Positions 37,516-61,023 of a stretch of DNA of 64,000 bases are shown here, one piece after another. The notes under the pieces are model-generated. The model ran no database searches. It saw nothing but the letters and a program-made list of their open reading frames with translations, and was not told the origin of the DNA. Within the stretch, counting starts at the first letter, position 1; each line of letters opens with the position of its first letter. The translations under genes and the position numbers were made by a program. Origin of the DNA: Canna indica (Eukaryota > Streptophyta > Magnoliopsida > Zingiberales > Cannaceae); contig CP136890.1 in assembly GCA_034359265.1 (NCBI GenBank), positions 102,263,501-102,327,500 on the forward strand, read 5' to 3'.

Positions 37516-40255
37516 GTACTTCTTTTCAGCATTAATTGTATCATTGTCAATAGTAAATCTTATCTTTTGTTGCCGCTCTTAATCTTATACTAGACTTCCT
37601 TGTTTGTTTCACGGTAAAGTATGATTTTATATAATACAATATTATTCAATTTTTTATTTGGGAAGATTTTCGGTTTATGATGATAATTTAATGATTTGAA
37701 AATCATGAATTTTGACCAAATTTTTAAATCATGATTTGATAGTTTCTCATGATTTAATGAAATTTTATTTTTAAAATACCTCAATCAAAATTTATAAATT
37801 CTTTTATACCATTTATTTATCCATATCAGATTAAACTTTTACTTATTAATTTTGATCGACTTAGCCAAGACCTCATTCTTCTTCATAATTATTTTTATTT
37901 AATCGTATCATATTATATCATCTTCCCGAAAAAATATAATAATAATTACACTATCGCATCATATTATATATATTAAATCACGCTACATCTCGTTCAAACA
38001 AGACTTTCCCCACTTTTGGTATGCAATCTTTGTCTTTTTGGGTAGGCTTTTTTTTGATGAAATCACATGAAACAGTTTCATGTCATATCAGATAGTAATA
38101 TTGCTCGTCTCTTGTAGTTAATTGTTTCTATCTAATTATTGTATTCATGAAATTTATATAACAATGCAATGTATATTCCTAATACCATTTTTGAATTTTT
38201 TTTGTTTAAACTAGTGTTATACATGTATGTTTATTATTTATTTATTTTCTATTTTATTGGAATATATATATAAGTCACAGCTCCATTTCATAATGCCAAA
38301 TGAGGTAAAATCCAATCAATTATTTTATTAATACACATTATCTAATTTTAGTAGATATTTTTTATGCAGTGGACATCAGCTATCCAAATGTACCTAATTT
38401 TTTGGCACCCTATAGGGACAAAATGTATCATTGTCTTGATTACCTTAGATTGAGCCTGACGTCAAAAGTAAAATTGTTCAACTAACGATATTCATTCATT
38501 CGTAACGTGATCCTATGGTACTTGACTTATTGAAAACATGATTTTTTTTATTTTGAAAATGACGTCGAATTACATGCTTGCACCACAAATCAATATCGCC
38601 TTAACTTCTTGCTGATAAATAACTTTATTCTCAAGAATCCTAATTTTCATATATAATTATTAGATAACTTGGCAGATGGGGAAACTTCATCTACTACACA
38701 ACCATAGTTAAATTCTAAGAATTCAAATTCCAAATTTTGTGAGAGGATGAATAAAAAATGCGTATATGTTATAATATAGAATTTAAATTCTAAGAATTCA
38801 AATTCCATTTTTTTTAATAAAGTATTTTATTTTTAAAAAAATAACATTGATCAAAACACAACATATTTCAACAAAAAAACAAAAACAAAACATATTTCTC
38901 CTAGTCCAAATCATATATTAATGCACATGAGAGTAAGAATATATATACTCCAACCCACTCAAAATTAATATGGGCAACACATGGGCTAATGTTTTATAGA
39001 TTGGTTGACATTAATTATAGATTGGGCCCATATGTCAAACATTAAAATTCATGCATTTTCCTGTGAATTTAATTAATGAATTATGTCATTCATATTTATT
39101 ATTGTGGTTGAGAAAGTTAATCCAAATATCTCAATTAAATAGATTAATCATGCATGCCATCATTTGACTTATAGATATGACCAAAATTGGCCTACTAATT
39201 TTGGTGGCATATAATTACTTGTTTTTTAATAGTCAATTATATATGGCACAAACTAACACATCCAAAACCCTAATTACCAAGAACATAGTGAAGAACAAAT
39301 CTAATGTTCACAAAAGTCATGACTAATTCCTAATGAATTTGGTAAATAATTGGAGGAGACCAAATCCATGTAACATGATAAGATTTTGGAGAATATGTGG
39401 CAAGAGCATGGATAGAGTTTGCAAGGATAATAACTAATATTCTTCAATGAATCATATGTATTTTATCATCAAAATAAGCTTGAAAATATTTGATATTTGA
39501 TTTATTGGCACTTCCTTGTCTCCCCACCCCCCAAGCATATCTATACAAACAAGTGTTGATTAGATTTGTCTTTGAGGAAGAACATCGATGGAGATATGAA
39601 ACAGAAATATGCCTACTACTACAACATTCGAAGTATACATGTTAAAATAGGCACCAACAAAAACACTATCATTGATGTTAATATGTTAATGAAATTATAA
39701 AAATAAACTAATTAAATACCGACTCCAAAATTGTATTTGTTATTTATTTATATCAATCGATCACAAGCAATGTTCTTGTAATACCAACGAAATGAATTTG
39801 TCGGCAATAAATTAGTCGGTGATAATTTGTTTTCTTATAGCGTTGTTATATATGGATCACTCTCTAAGTCTCAATCAAAAGCTAATGTCAAGATGATATC
39901 TTAATGGAATCTATATATTAAGAGGTTCAACAATTGTGAGTGCATGCACAAGTGCTTTTGCATGTATTAGAAGAAAGAATCTTTATAATTATAAGGTATA
40001 AAGTTGAAATGTGCCATGTGAAAGTGCCTTTAGTATTATTCAAAGGTGCCAAAGTTTTGATGCCCTCACCATATATTATTCTTTGAGCTTTTCTTGTACA
40101 ATTTTGCAATCACAAGCAACTCCTCTATACATAAATTTAATCTCAAGCAACTTTGACTAAAATACATTGACCAGGCATTCTAAATTTATGTGTTAATTGA
40201 GTATATATATTATCAACTTCATTAATTATCGAGGATATACGTTACCCATTCTTTA
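37516..40255. other. AT-rich intergenic DNA
   Basis: No gene can be supported. A 25-bp direct repeat (beginning ttaaattctaagaattc) lies at 38708-38732 and 38783-38807. The remainder is simple AT-rich sequence with scattered short open frames. Confidence 0.5.
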
Positions 40256-40604
40256 TAGGGGTGTGCATGAGTACTTGATATATCGGGAACAAGTTGAATC
40301 CTACTCAATTGAGTAGGTTCTGGATAGATCTGAATTAAATTCGGATAAGATCGGAGATAAAAATTAAGAAATTAGTTAAAATCGATTTTGGTTTCAGATC
40401 CAACATGTCGAATACCCAGAATCGAAACTGTGGTCATACATAAAACTTATATCATGAACCTGCAAATGAATAGGTTCCAACATGGTACTCGAAACCTGTA
40501 AATTCAAAACAAGTTTTAAATTCAAAACCTAAGAACTGATCCTATACATGATAGGATCCGTGTATCATGAAAAATATAAAATTATCAGACCCGCTCACCC
40601 CCTA
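40256..40604. mobile_element. hAT-like MITE, 349 bp
   Basis: The left terminus is taggggtgtgcatg and the reversed right terminus is tagggggtgagcgggt. The 8-bp flanks attcttta (40248-40255) and attctttg (40605-40612) match at 7 of 8. It is related to the element at 36972-37515 and has no coding capacity. Confidence 0.8.
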
Positions 40605-41967
40605 ATTCTTTGTTTTGGTTGCCTAACTAGTTTGGTATTTTTCCAAGTGTCCGGGAATTAATTATCTTTATATGTGTTTGTTGTGATCATTTATTCTTGC
40701 ACTATTTCCCTTGCTTATATAATAAAATGGAATATTTTATTTATGATCACGAAGAAAACACGTGTGAGATTGGGAGAAAATTGTGAGGTAATTAACTGAG
40801 AGCTAGGAATAAGATAGGTTTGGTATTCTGCAAATTTAAAGGCTTGCAATCCACCACCACTTGTTCTTCCACCGATTAGAGTAGAGAGGGATAAAGTGAT
40901 GGAATCCCATCTCTCTTTCAGCCACTCGATCATCCTAATTTGCATCCAATTCTCTAATTGATTCTGTCGATTAATTGAGAGATGATCAAATCTATATTTA
41001 ATGATGTAGATTTGGAGCAAGATTTGTTTGAAGGACTTGTCAAAACCATGGTTTAATTAGGTTGACTAATTAGTCATTTAGACAATATTTTGAGTATCTG
41101 ATCACTGTTGTTGATTTGATATATATATTCATTCAATATTTGATGATGCAAGTCAAAATATAGGATAAGAGTAAAAATCTTCCATGAATTATAATTCTTT
41201 TACAATTATTTTTAATAAATTTTGATGTTTAACAAAAAAAAAAAAATTATGAAATTAATAAAAATATCTCCTCCGTTAACTTACTTCTATTTATTTAACA
41301 TAATCTTTTTAAAATAATACGTGCCAATATTTCATCGATCCAAATATTTAAAAATTAAATAATTAATTGATCGAAAAATTAAGTAAATGGAAATAAAGAA
41401 ATATTAATTATAAATTTTTTAAAAATAAATTAAAAAGATTTGAAGATACATGATGTTGGAATTTCAAACATGAATGAATTTTAATAATATAAACTTTGTG
41501 TTTGATATAGGTACCAACGCAGAACAAGAAATTTTACTCTATTTATTTTGCACAATACAGGATAAGATAATTAGTGGTATTTATTTTTTGTTTCTTGTTA
41601 TTATAACACAAGACAACGTATATTGGTCGAAATAAAATATTCTTCTGTCCACAAATAATATCATATATATATATATGTATATCACAAAAATAAAAAAATA
41701 AAAAGAAAAGACAAATATGAGGATCCCATGATGTTTATTCCACTTATATACAGCTGGAAGTTAGGCATCGACTAATATTGCAAAAAATAATAGTTGACTA
41801 GAAAAGTATTGTGCCTCAATTAAAGGCTTCTACCTTTTGACACTCAACACCATCGAGGACCACTTTGTCATAATAAATTATTATTGAATTCTCATCAAAA
41901 TCCTGAAATCTATACATATATTTTGATGTCACCAATTACTTATAATTTATTTAAGATTAAACACCTT
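40605..41967. other. AT-rich intergenic DNA
   Basis: Most of it is AT-rich. A higher-complexity patch at about 40780-41000 has no recognisable gene or hairpin. A short (TA) run lies near 41661-41672. Confidence 0.4.
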
Positions 41968-42631
41968 GGGCCCGTTTGGTTTGCTAAAAAATGAGGGACT
42001 GGACTGGACATCCGCCCATGTTCTCCATTTGATTTGCAAAACAAGCTTCGGGACAAGGACTTCTCCTTGTCCGGGACAGGATTTCCATCCATTTTGGTGT
42101 ACCGAGAAATTTCTCGGTACATCGAAATCGAACGGAGGACAAAGACTGCAATTGTCAAAATTACCCTTTCATTTGATCGTAGAATCGTCGGATCGAGTCG
42201 AGGTGAATACCAAAGTTGTAAATTTTCGCGTGCTGAACGCGATGGTGGTGTCAGATTTCAGATTGGAAATCATTTGGTATGATTTTTATATTTTTCGGTA
42301 TTATCCTATTGTTATACTTTTAGGTTAATTGAAAATTAGTTGAACACTTATTAGTTAAACTAAAACTTCTTATTGTATTAAAGTAGTTGATACTATATAT
42401 TAATATTTTTTTACATATTAATTAATTTTAAGACTAATTTACAAGGGTATTTTAGTCATTTGTCATATATAATACTTTGTTATAGCGAAATAAACGCAGG
42501 ACAGAACGGAATATCGTGTCCTGTTCTTGACGAAACAAACACGATATAGCTATTGTTTCAGGACATCTGATGTCCTGTCCTTGTCCCTGTCTGATGTCCT
42601 GTGATGAGCAGTTTGCGAACCAAACAGGCCC
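41968..42631. mobile_element. GGGCCYGTTTGG-ended MITE, 664 bp
   Basis: The left end gggcccgtttggtttgc and the reversed right end gggcctgtttggttcgc form 17-bp inverted repeats differing at two positions. A CTT triplet flanks each side (41965-41967 and 42632-42634), giving a 3-bp duplication. Subterminal words such as ggacagga and tgtcctg recur near both ends. The 3-bp TSD and GGGCC start suggest PIF/Harbinger-like ancestry, though CTT is not the usual TWA target. Confidence 0.75.
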
Positions 42632-48777
<6,146 letters not shown>

Positions 48778-49867
48778 ACCGCTGATTTATTGCCTGATAG
48801 CTTCAGTTCCTCATGAACCTAGACAAACTACTAACTACGAAGTTGATGTAAATGTGGCATATAGGTCTAGTCCATCTGATATTCCATGAATAAATAGCTT
48901 CTATTGTGACAGAAGCCTTTATAGTCAAAAAGACCTTTTACATTTTCTTTTAAAAAACATAGGTCATTCTTTCTGCCTCTTCTTGGCATGACTGCCTCTT
49001 ATCTCATTGTTTTTTATACCACCTTATGCTTGATAAGAGGCTGGTGAAAAATCTTAGCACATGTATGATATATGATTTGCCAAATCACTGAGACAATTGA
49101 TGATACGTATGATGTATATTTTTGAAGAATATAAAAAAAAATAGTTGTTAAAAATCTTCGTTTTTGTTTCTTTTAATTTGCAATGTATTTAGTCTTTAGA
49201 GCTGATGAAATATAAGCTTGATACGGCTTCTAAAATGGCATGGCACATCTATTTGTTTGTTACAGTTCAAATGCCATTTCTTGTCAACTTTTATATATCA
49301 ATGTGAGTATACTTATGCTCTATATTTTTATTTCATAAATTTAATGTATAAAGCAACTTGAGATTATTTTATATTATATGAAGTACCAATTACTATAAAT
49401 ATATATTTCTATAAATAGTTATTTATAATGTAATCACATTATTATTTTCATTTTCATATGTAATTATTGTTTTTAATGAACTATGCTTTGTTAAGACATC
49501 CATCTGCGAAGATGAAAGAATAACACGTAAAACTATACATGAAGACTGAGATTGAGTTATAAAACAATACAAGGATCTTGAGTTTTTATCTTCCTCATAA
49601 CAATACATTCCATGAGACATGAACCAACAGAGATGCTAAAAGTCAGCAGTTCAACGTCTCGAGAACCTCTCGCCTCTTATGTTATGGCCATTCTTTGACC
49701 ATGTCATAAACAGAGGGGGGGCATTGTGTCTATAAATATTTCACATAATTGCAAACTCCGATCGACCTATCAATATTAACCCATTCACTTCCTTACATCT
49801 TCATTTACATACATATTTACGTACATACGTATACACATACACATTTAATACATAGTTGTCAACCGGT
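48778..49867. other. 3' flanks of convergent UGE and PI4K gamma genes
   Basis: AT-rich with no gene visible. The first 200-300 bases are probably the UGE 3' UTR and the last 100 the PI4K gamma 3' UTR. Confidence 0.5.
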
Positions 49868-52516
49868 CTATTTGGTTAGTCCATCAAAATAGCGATCCAT
49901 GACTACTGAAACTGACTCCAAGAATACAGCTTCACTGGTTCCTGGAAGAACAGCATCCTGCGCTTCTTGGATAATTTCTTCAATCCTGGACTTTTTCTTG
50001 ATGGTTTCTCTACATAAGATATTTCCAATATCATATGGAGTCAGCCCTTTTTCGGCACCCTTTTTCAGAAGCATTGTGGAGATGCGAATAGTGCGAGCGC
50101 ACTCCAGAGACAAATCCCACCCGTAGAACTTCAGGAGAGCAATGTCCTGCTCAGCATCCAGCAATTTGATGTATTCTATGGTTTCAGAACTGAAAGGTTG
50201 ACGAGACTGAGGCCAGTAGAGCCACTCGAATGTGCAATCCTCAAACTGTGTCACAGTTGACGATGAGTGAGGACTTGTGGATAAATGGCCTAATTAATTA
50301 AGCTAATTAAATGGGAAAAGAACTATTAATAGATCCATATACAAAGATCAAGGATCACTCCAGTCAATAATATGGAAAAAAGGTCTTCTATTTTTGAAAC
50401 TTGGAACTTGGAATGTAAAATCATAAGAGACAGGACCACCAGCCTATCTCACCCTAATACACCAACTTTTTGTATCTCTGAATGTAAAATCTGGAACTTC
50501 AAAAGAGACTCTTTTTATGATTGACCTTTTACAAATTAAATAAGCACTTATGTATAGTCCCATATGCTGTAGTGGTGACATATATAACATATGAGGGCTT
50601 ATAACTCATTGGCTTATTAAGGTGTTTGGTCAAAGCATGTATGTGGTTAATTTGTCCAGTCCGGTTCTATCCCCTGCTTAAGATAAATAACCAGTAAGAC
50701 TATCTTCTTTTTCATTTAAATAACGATGCCACATCAAATGCAGTGAACACATACTCTATATGGACTAGAAAAAAGAACAATGCAATTATATATTGGTTGA
50801 TAACTTTAAAAGGATAATTACAGCAGAGTATAGGATGTGGAAAGGTAAAATTCATGGTTGATATGTTCTAATAAGTAATAGAACTTCAATTTGGATTGGC
50901 AGAAGTCATTCCAAAGAAAAAAGAGCAATACATGGATAAATTAGGTAATGACATATATAGTAAAAGTCTAGATGGTTACTCTTGAAATATTTTAAAGCCT
51001 GGTTTGAACATAAAGGTAGGAAGTTGGAGGTAACAGAAATGCAACATTCAGGAGACATAGGTGACATTCAGAAAAAAAGTAGATCAGGTTAGATGCGCCC
51101 ACAAAAAACTAAATGACTAAAAGCACAAGGATAACAAATATTTCTATGAAAGATAAATAATAAACTCACATTTTCAGGCAGGCAGTATCCATGATCAATT
51201 GGAACCAACACTACACGGCCTTCTTCTCCCTCCTTGCAGAATAGTATATTACCAGCATGTCGGTCTGCATTTGCCAATCTTATATCTAAAACACTTATCT
51301 TATGAACCTCTTGCACTGGAAAAGCCCGGGGACCCATATCCTCACAACTTCCATTGTTCTTGGCAAACATTTGCAGTGACCCAATTTTAAAATTCATTGA
51401 GGCGGGGTCACATCCAGCAGGGTGTTTAAAGCCTGGATGCAAGCATTGAGCAAGAACAGTTGGACGAACACCAGCAAAACCAAAATCAACCTGTGAGAAT
51501 GACCTAGGTCCACTGATAGGATGATCAAGAATGTAGGCTGCTACTTCCCTAAAGGCACCTTCTCCTACTCGTGTCCCCCTTTTTAACCCTTCTCCATTTG
51601 TGGAAACAGGAAGTCCTTGAGGATTATTAACAGCCAGTGGTTCCTCATCAATTGGCTTAAAAACAGCAACATGTTCATTGCCTGAGATATCTGGCATAAA
51701 ATAAGCTCCACCGGTACCTTCGGTAGACATGATTGGTGGGTTTCCTTTCTCTAATCCAGAAAGAGTAGCACAAAGCAGATCCTCTATCACTTGAGGCAAC
51801 TCAACTTTTCGATTGACAATAACTGGTTCTATCAACAATTTTGTACCTGAAGGGTTTCGGGGAACTGCTTGTGTGTCATCCGCACATGGCTCGTCCGCTA
51901 AGGGTGCTACAATAGACAGCTCAAAGTCTTTCTCAACAGGTCCTGTCTTTATTTCTGCAGACTTGCGCACAAGCAAGTGGATGAATGCATTGCTGTTCTT
52001 GCAAATGTCAAGGATCTCCCGTCGGTCATCGAGCTCCTCCCCTTCAAAGACAAGTTTCTGGTCTTGATTAGCATCGCTAATACCCATCTCTGCCACCTGT
52101 TTTTTAACATAATGAACAGTTTGACCCTGCTCGACGCGAAACTTCAATTTCTTCCCAGAGGCAGTCTTGACGGTGATGACACGGAGGTCAGATGATTTAA
52201 TGATAAGATGAAGGATATTTCCATCAGATACACCATAATCCCTTATGAGGCAATCATTCCGTGCCAGCTCCCGGCCATCGAATACCAGTTTCTGCTTCTT
52301 TACATCAACTCCCTTGCAGCTTTGGACCTTCAATTTTACAGAGGAGATGGAGTCAGACTCCAAGACCCTCATGGGAATAACCGGGGCACCCGGGACTGCA
52401 AGGTATATAGTTATGAACTCTGGAGAACAATGTAGACCTCCGGCTCCATTAGAGTTAAAGGTTGACAATGTAAGCTCTTCCCGGAATGGCCGAAGAGTGG
52501 CTCCGGCGGATGACAT
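49868..52516 (-). CDS. Phosphatidylinositol 4-kinase gamma with two ubiquitin-like domains
   Basis: This belongs to the plant type II PI4K gamma (UbDK) family, of the PI3/4-kinase fold; studied members act mainly as Ser/Thr protein kinases. Coding exons are 51170-52516 and 49868-50245, giving 574 residues. Two ubiquitin-like domains lie at about 34-108 (KLKVQSCKGVDVKKQKLVFD) and 112-185 (VEQGQTVHYVKKQV, KLVFEGEEL). The kinase domain starts near 275 with VAVFKPIDEEP (ATP-binding Lys about 286). It continues through EVHKISVLDIRLANADRHAG (catalytic Asp region about 412-418) and VPIDHGYCLPEN, where intron 50246-51169 interrupts it. Exon 2 begins FEDCTFEWLYWPQS. A splice acceptor lies 8 bases upstream of the ATG, so the 5' UTR contains an intron (52525-53118) with its first exon at about 53119-53330. 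The double-UBL layout fits the PI4K gamma 3/4 class. Confidence 0.94.
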
Positions 52517-52524
52517 CCCTTTCT

Positions 52525-53330
52525 CTGTAGGAAACCAAAAAAATCAAAACCATCCACCTGAGTTGTTGTGCACAAACAACAAACAAACAATACAATAAAA
52601 GAAATGGACGTGCAAAAGTCTCCGCCGAAGAAGAATAAAAAAAAGAGCCATTCCGATCAAAAGAATGAGAACGGAGAAATGCTAATATCTAAACTTTACA
52701 TATAGGTCTTCTCCCAATAAGCAAGAACAGGCATGATAAAGAAAGCGTTTATCAAACGATTTAGTGTTCAACGAAGAAGAACCAAGTACAGCTGAAGTAA
52801 AATGAAGCCAATGTCATCATCACCATAAAGACCACGAGAAAATGGTCGTTTTGATCCCAAAGCAATCACATTTGTCCCTTTTCCACGTTCTTCTTGCTGA
52901 GCCAAAAGAAGAATTAGATACAAATCCTCGACCTAAAGGAACCACATTTCAGCAAAAAAAAAAAGGTCGGGTTTTGACCAAGAAGAACGTCCGAAAGAAA
53001 GGAACGTGATCGAACTGGGATCAAAAGGACCAGAAGAATAAAGAATAACAGCACAGAAAAAACAAAGACGAAGGATGGAAACATGACGAAACTGAGCTCA
53101 AGTGGGAGGGATTCTCACCGAAAGGGAAGGACCGAGGAGCAATGGAGGACGGGGGCGACCTTAAATCGGAGGGGAGAATATAGCAAATGGAGCGCAGAAT
53201 TTGGTAGCCAGATATAGGATTTCTGGTCCAGGATCGATCTCATTCTCATCTTGATCTCTGGCTCTTGCTCCGGCCACTGCGGCTAGTCCTCCGCTTCGCT
53301 CTTCACGGTTTGAAACCCCTTTTTGTTAGA
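52525..53330 (-). other. 5' UTR intron and leader exon of PI4K gamma
   Basis: On the minus strand a donor (ccctttcg|gtgaga at 53118/53119) and an acceptor (tcctacag at 52525) frame a 594-nt leader intron. The leader exon above it is inferred; its 5' end is not visible. Confidence 0.6.
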
Positions 53331-53377
53331 TTTGGTATTTATTTGTTATTCAAATGGTAGTAAATAGTAAATATATT

Positions 53378-53409
<32 letters not shown>

Positions 53410-55194
53410 TAAGATTAATTAAAGCATTAAATTATTGAATAAAAAAAATATATATATAATCCAAAAAAAAAAAATTGAAAAATAATAGTAATAATAATGA
53501 AAGAGAAAAATAATAAACTATGTCAAAATTATGGCTTTTAATTACTTGGGTTAGTTTTGATTATTTTTTCACCTCTGGTTATATACGGCCGAGAATATCT
53601 CTATCATTAGTTAGATTCGAGGAAATTAATTAAATTAATTTTTTTTTGTTACTAATTTTTATTTTATTTGATTTTTTCGTCATACATATTTTTCCGTAAA
53701 TAGTCATTATTAATTCGCTTACATAATCAATCAAATGTATTGACTACTAAAATCAATATGTTAATATACTATTTTTTTCACATATTTGAATGCTCTTCAA
53801 AAATTATAATGAAATAGATAAATACGATTATACAATTACTTGTTTGATTGGATAAAATAAATAGGATAAGATATTACATGAGAGAGTATCAAGTAAGATT
53901 TTTAAAATTTGATGTACAATATAAAATTAATTTTATATTTTTTTACTCATGTTTCTTATAATCTATGCACTAAATAAATAATGAATGTAAATTCATCTTT
54001 TATCTTATCTTTTTTTATCCATTAAACAAACATGATGTGAGAGTCTTGAGCATATTATTGGGTAGTCGAAGAAATTACTCGATTGCTCCCATGTGTCCTC
54101 TACTATGCACAACTAAGAACAAAGTGTGAGATGATAACAAGAGATGCCAATTAAGAAGGGTGCGATTTGAATGGATGTTGCAAAAGTTAGAACTAGTTGA
54201 AGAATTAGGAATACAGATGCCAACGGGGTGAGTTCGAGGTGGAGAGTGCCCCGAACCGGCAAATCATTTATATATATATATATATATAAGCAAATCATAA
54301 AGGAGTTTGGGATATTTTGGGGTAAAATATCAAAACTTGAACCAATCAAAATTTTTAACTTTAAATCACAAAAGCTAAATTGAATATAAAAAAAATAAAA
54401 GTTTGGATTTGTTAGAATTAATTCATTAATTATTTTGATTTTGGAGCACAAGACCTTTCAAATTTCACTTGAAGCTAAATTGAGAGGTAGCATCTTTTGC
54501 CAAATTTTTTTTTACAACCCTAGAACAAGTGAAGAACTATGAATTCAAAGTTCACTTTTATTTTTCTTAATTTTTTTTGAATGGATGTAGCAAGCTTCTT
54601 CTTAATTATCTTCTTTTTTTTCTTCTCGTTAATTTTGTAAATTAACACTTTATCGGCAATCTCAAGGGGTATCTAATGCGTTATCATGTCAACTTATGGT
54701 AATTTATACTCGTATGTTAGTTAATATATTATTTTAATAAAATGAGATGAAATATGCCTTTATAAATTGTTATAAAAAAACAAATTTATACTCAATTATA
54801 ATGGGATTGAAATATTGAATTGTTTAGTTTTCAATTTAAAGTAACGATAACAATAATAATAAATTATTAATTAGATGGTTTAATGATATGATATTTTCAT
54901 TAAATATACAAAAAAAAATGATGAGAAAATGATGTGTGAGAGATTGGGCGAGAGAGATGTGAAAAATATTTAAGATTGTTATGAATTATCATCAATTATT
55001 ATATAATGTAATTTTTTTAATAAGAATGAATAATTTTATTAATAAGAATCACTAAATAATTGTGCTACTACAAAAGTGGGAGGTTCCTGCAAGGAAATGT
55101 CCTTCCACAACTCACTCCAATGCGATAAGCATCCACATGATCCACAAGTGTTGCATCAATATTAATTTTAACCTAATCCATAGGCAGATTAGTC
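53331..55194. other. AT-rich intergenic DNA between divergent PI4K gamma and PRMT1
   Basis: No gene is visible. It contains (ATC)10 at 53378-53407 and (TA)10 at 54269-54288. The region must hold the PI4K gamma promoter near its left end. Confidence 0.5.
53378..53407. repeat. (ATC)10 microsatellite
   Basis: Ten perfect ATC units lie in the upstream region of the PI4K gamma gene. Confidence 0.95.
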
Positions 55195-55625
55195 TAGGGG
55201 TGGCAAAACGGGCCGGCCCGGCCCGCTAACTCAGTGGGCCGGAAATTCCCGGCCCAGCCCGGCCCGCAATAGTTTGCGGGCCGCCCGGCACGGTCCCGCG
55301 AGCTCTCTTATTAACTAAAAAATTTCTTTAAAAATTATAAAAAAATAATTTAAAATATTTAAGAGACTAAATAAGCATCAAATATGACATTTCACATGAA
55401 AAACTCCATAGATTAACTTCACATTCAATTTTAAAGCACTAAACAAGTCCTAATCTAGACTTAATTTTTTTTATATGTTTAGCGGGCCAAACGGGCTGGG
55501 CCGGCCTGATAAGAGCCGGCCCGCGTCGGCCCGCAATGTTATCGGGCCGGCCCGATAAGCTTATCGGACCAAATTTTTCGGCCCAGCCCGCAGTTATCGT
55601 GTCGTGCCTATTTTTGCCACCCCTA
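55195..55625. mobile_element. hAT MITE, 431 bp, with GGCCGG-rich ends
   Basis: The termini are taggggtggcaaaa and, reversed, taggggtggcaaaa: 14 identical bases. The 8-bp flanks gattagtc (55187-55194) and gtttagtc (55626-55633) match at 7 of 8. Both subterminal regions are full of gggccgg/ccggccc words. It has no coding capacity. Confidence 0.87.
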
Positions 55626-55943
55626 GTTTAGTCCATCTATTCGGGACGGTAACCAATTGAATTAGTCCTTCGTCATTGTTCCTGGCTTTCGTGAATGCCT
55701 CAACAAGAATAGAGAATGATTTCAGGATTTGTTGAGGAGCCATCGTCTCTAGCGTACGTCAATTTTTGTTCCTTTCTGACCAGAAGCAATATCAAATCAT
55801 AAGAAAGAATGTGAATTTTTTTATCGAGTAATTCAAACTCTTTTGGCAAGATATATCAACATTTTATTTTATTTTTTATAAATAAATAATATGAATATTA
55901 TCATTGGATTTTTCTCTCTCAATCTTTTAAGTAATAATAAAAT

Positions 55944-56416
55944 GGGCTAAGAGTGATTTTTACACTCGAACTATTCAAAATAGAGTAAAAATATCCATAA
56001 ACTCTTCTTTGATTAATTTTTACCTTTAAACAAACGAAAATTGTTGAAAAATGCCCTCGAACTATTAGAAATGAGTAAAAATACTCTTAAATATTTGTTT
56101 GATAAATTTTTTTACTATTAGACAAACGAAAATAATTGAAAAATATCAATATTTTCACTCATGTCTAAAGATAGAAAAGATTTTTTTTTCTTATAAATGA
56201 GTAAAAATACTAGTATTTTTTTAACTATTTTCATTTGTCTAAGAGTAAAAAATTTATTTAAAAACAAGTTTGGATGTATTTTTACTCATTTCTAATAGTT
56301 CGATGATATTTTTCAACTGTTTTAGTTTATTTAAGAGTAAAAATCAACCAAAGAAGAGTTTAAAAATATTTTTACCCAATTTTCAATAGTTCGAGAGCAA
56401 AAATCACCCATAACCC
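55944..56416. mobile_element. Long foldback element, possibly Mutator-type
   Basis: The left half reads gggctaagagtgatttttac, then ctcgaactattcaaaat, and continues. The reversed right half reads gggttatgggtgattttt, then ctcgaactattgaaaat. The two halves stay alignable with scattered mismatches to the centre near 56180, so the whole 473 bp could form one long hairpin. The flanks taataaaat (55935-55943) and taatgatat (56417-56425) match at 7 of 9, suggesting a 9-bp duplication as in Mutator-like elements. It is non-coding. Confidence 0.75.
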
Positions 56417-56818
56417 TAATGATATATTTGATTCGTTGGATAGGATAATAATAGGATTGGATAATAAATGGTGGAGGATTAGATATAAATTATTTAAATC
56501 CGGTGTACATCGAATATAATATTAATTTTATATTTATTTATATTTATTTTTTTTAATTCATGCACTAAACAAATAATGAATATTAATTCACCAATTGTCC
56601 TGTCCTTCCTTATGCGAAGCAAATACGTGCGAATGAGTGCAAAGCGTATATAGATCATCCCCGGCTAGTCGTTAAGCAGATCGTGTTTCCTGTTTCGAGC
56701 GAGTTACGAAATCCTCTCTCATTAGGTGAAACACCTATAAAAACCCATGGTTTGGTACGTTGTGCCCTCAGCGAAGTGTTCCAGTCCGAGAGGCAGCGCC
56801 CCCCCCCCCCCCTCGCCA

Positions 56819-56827
56819 AAACCCTAA
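56819..56827 (+). promoter_or_regulatory. Telo-box in the PRMT1 5' UTR
   Basis: AAACCCTAA lies 56 bases before the ATG, just after a run of 14 C (56799-56812). Confidence 0.6.
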
Positions 56828-56882
56828 CGAGCTGCCCCCCCTTCCTCTCTACTTTCTACTTCTCTCTTCTCTCTCCACCGTA

Positions 56883-61023
<4,141 letters not shown>

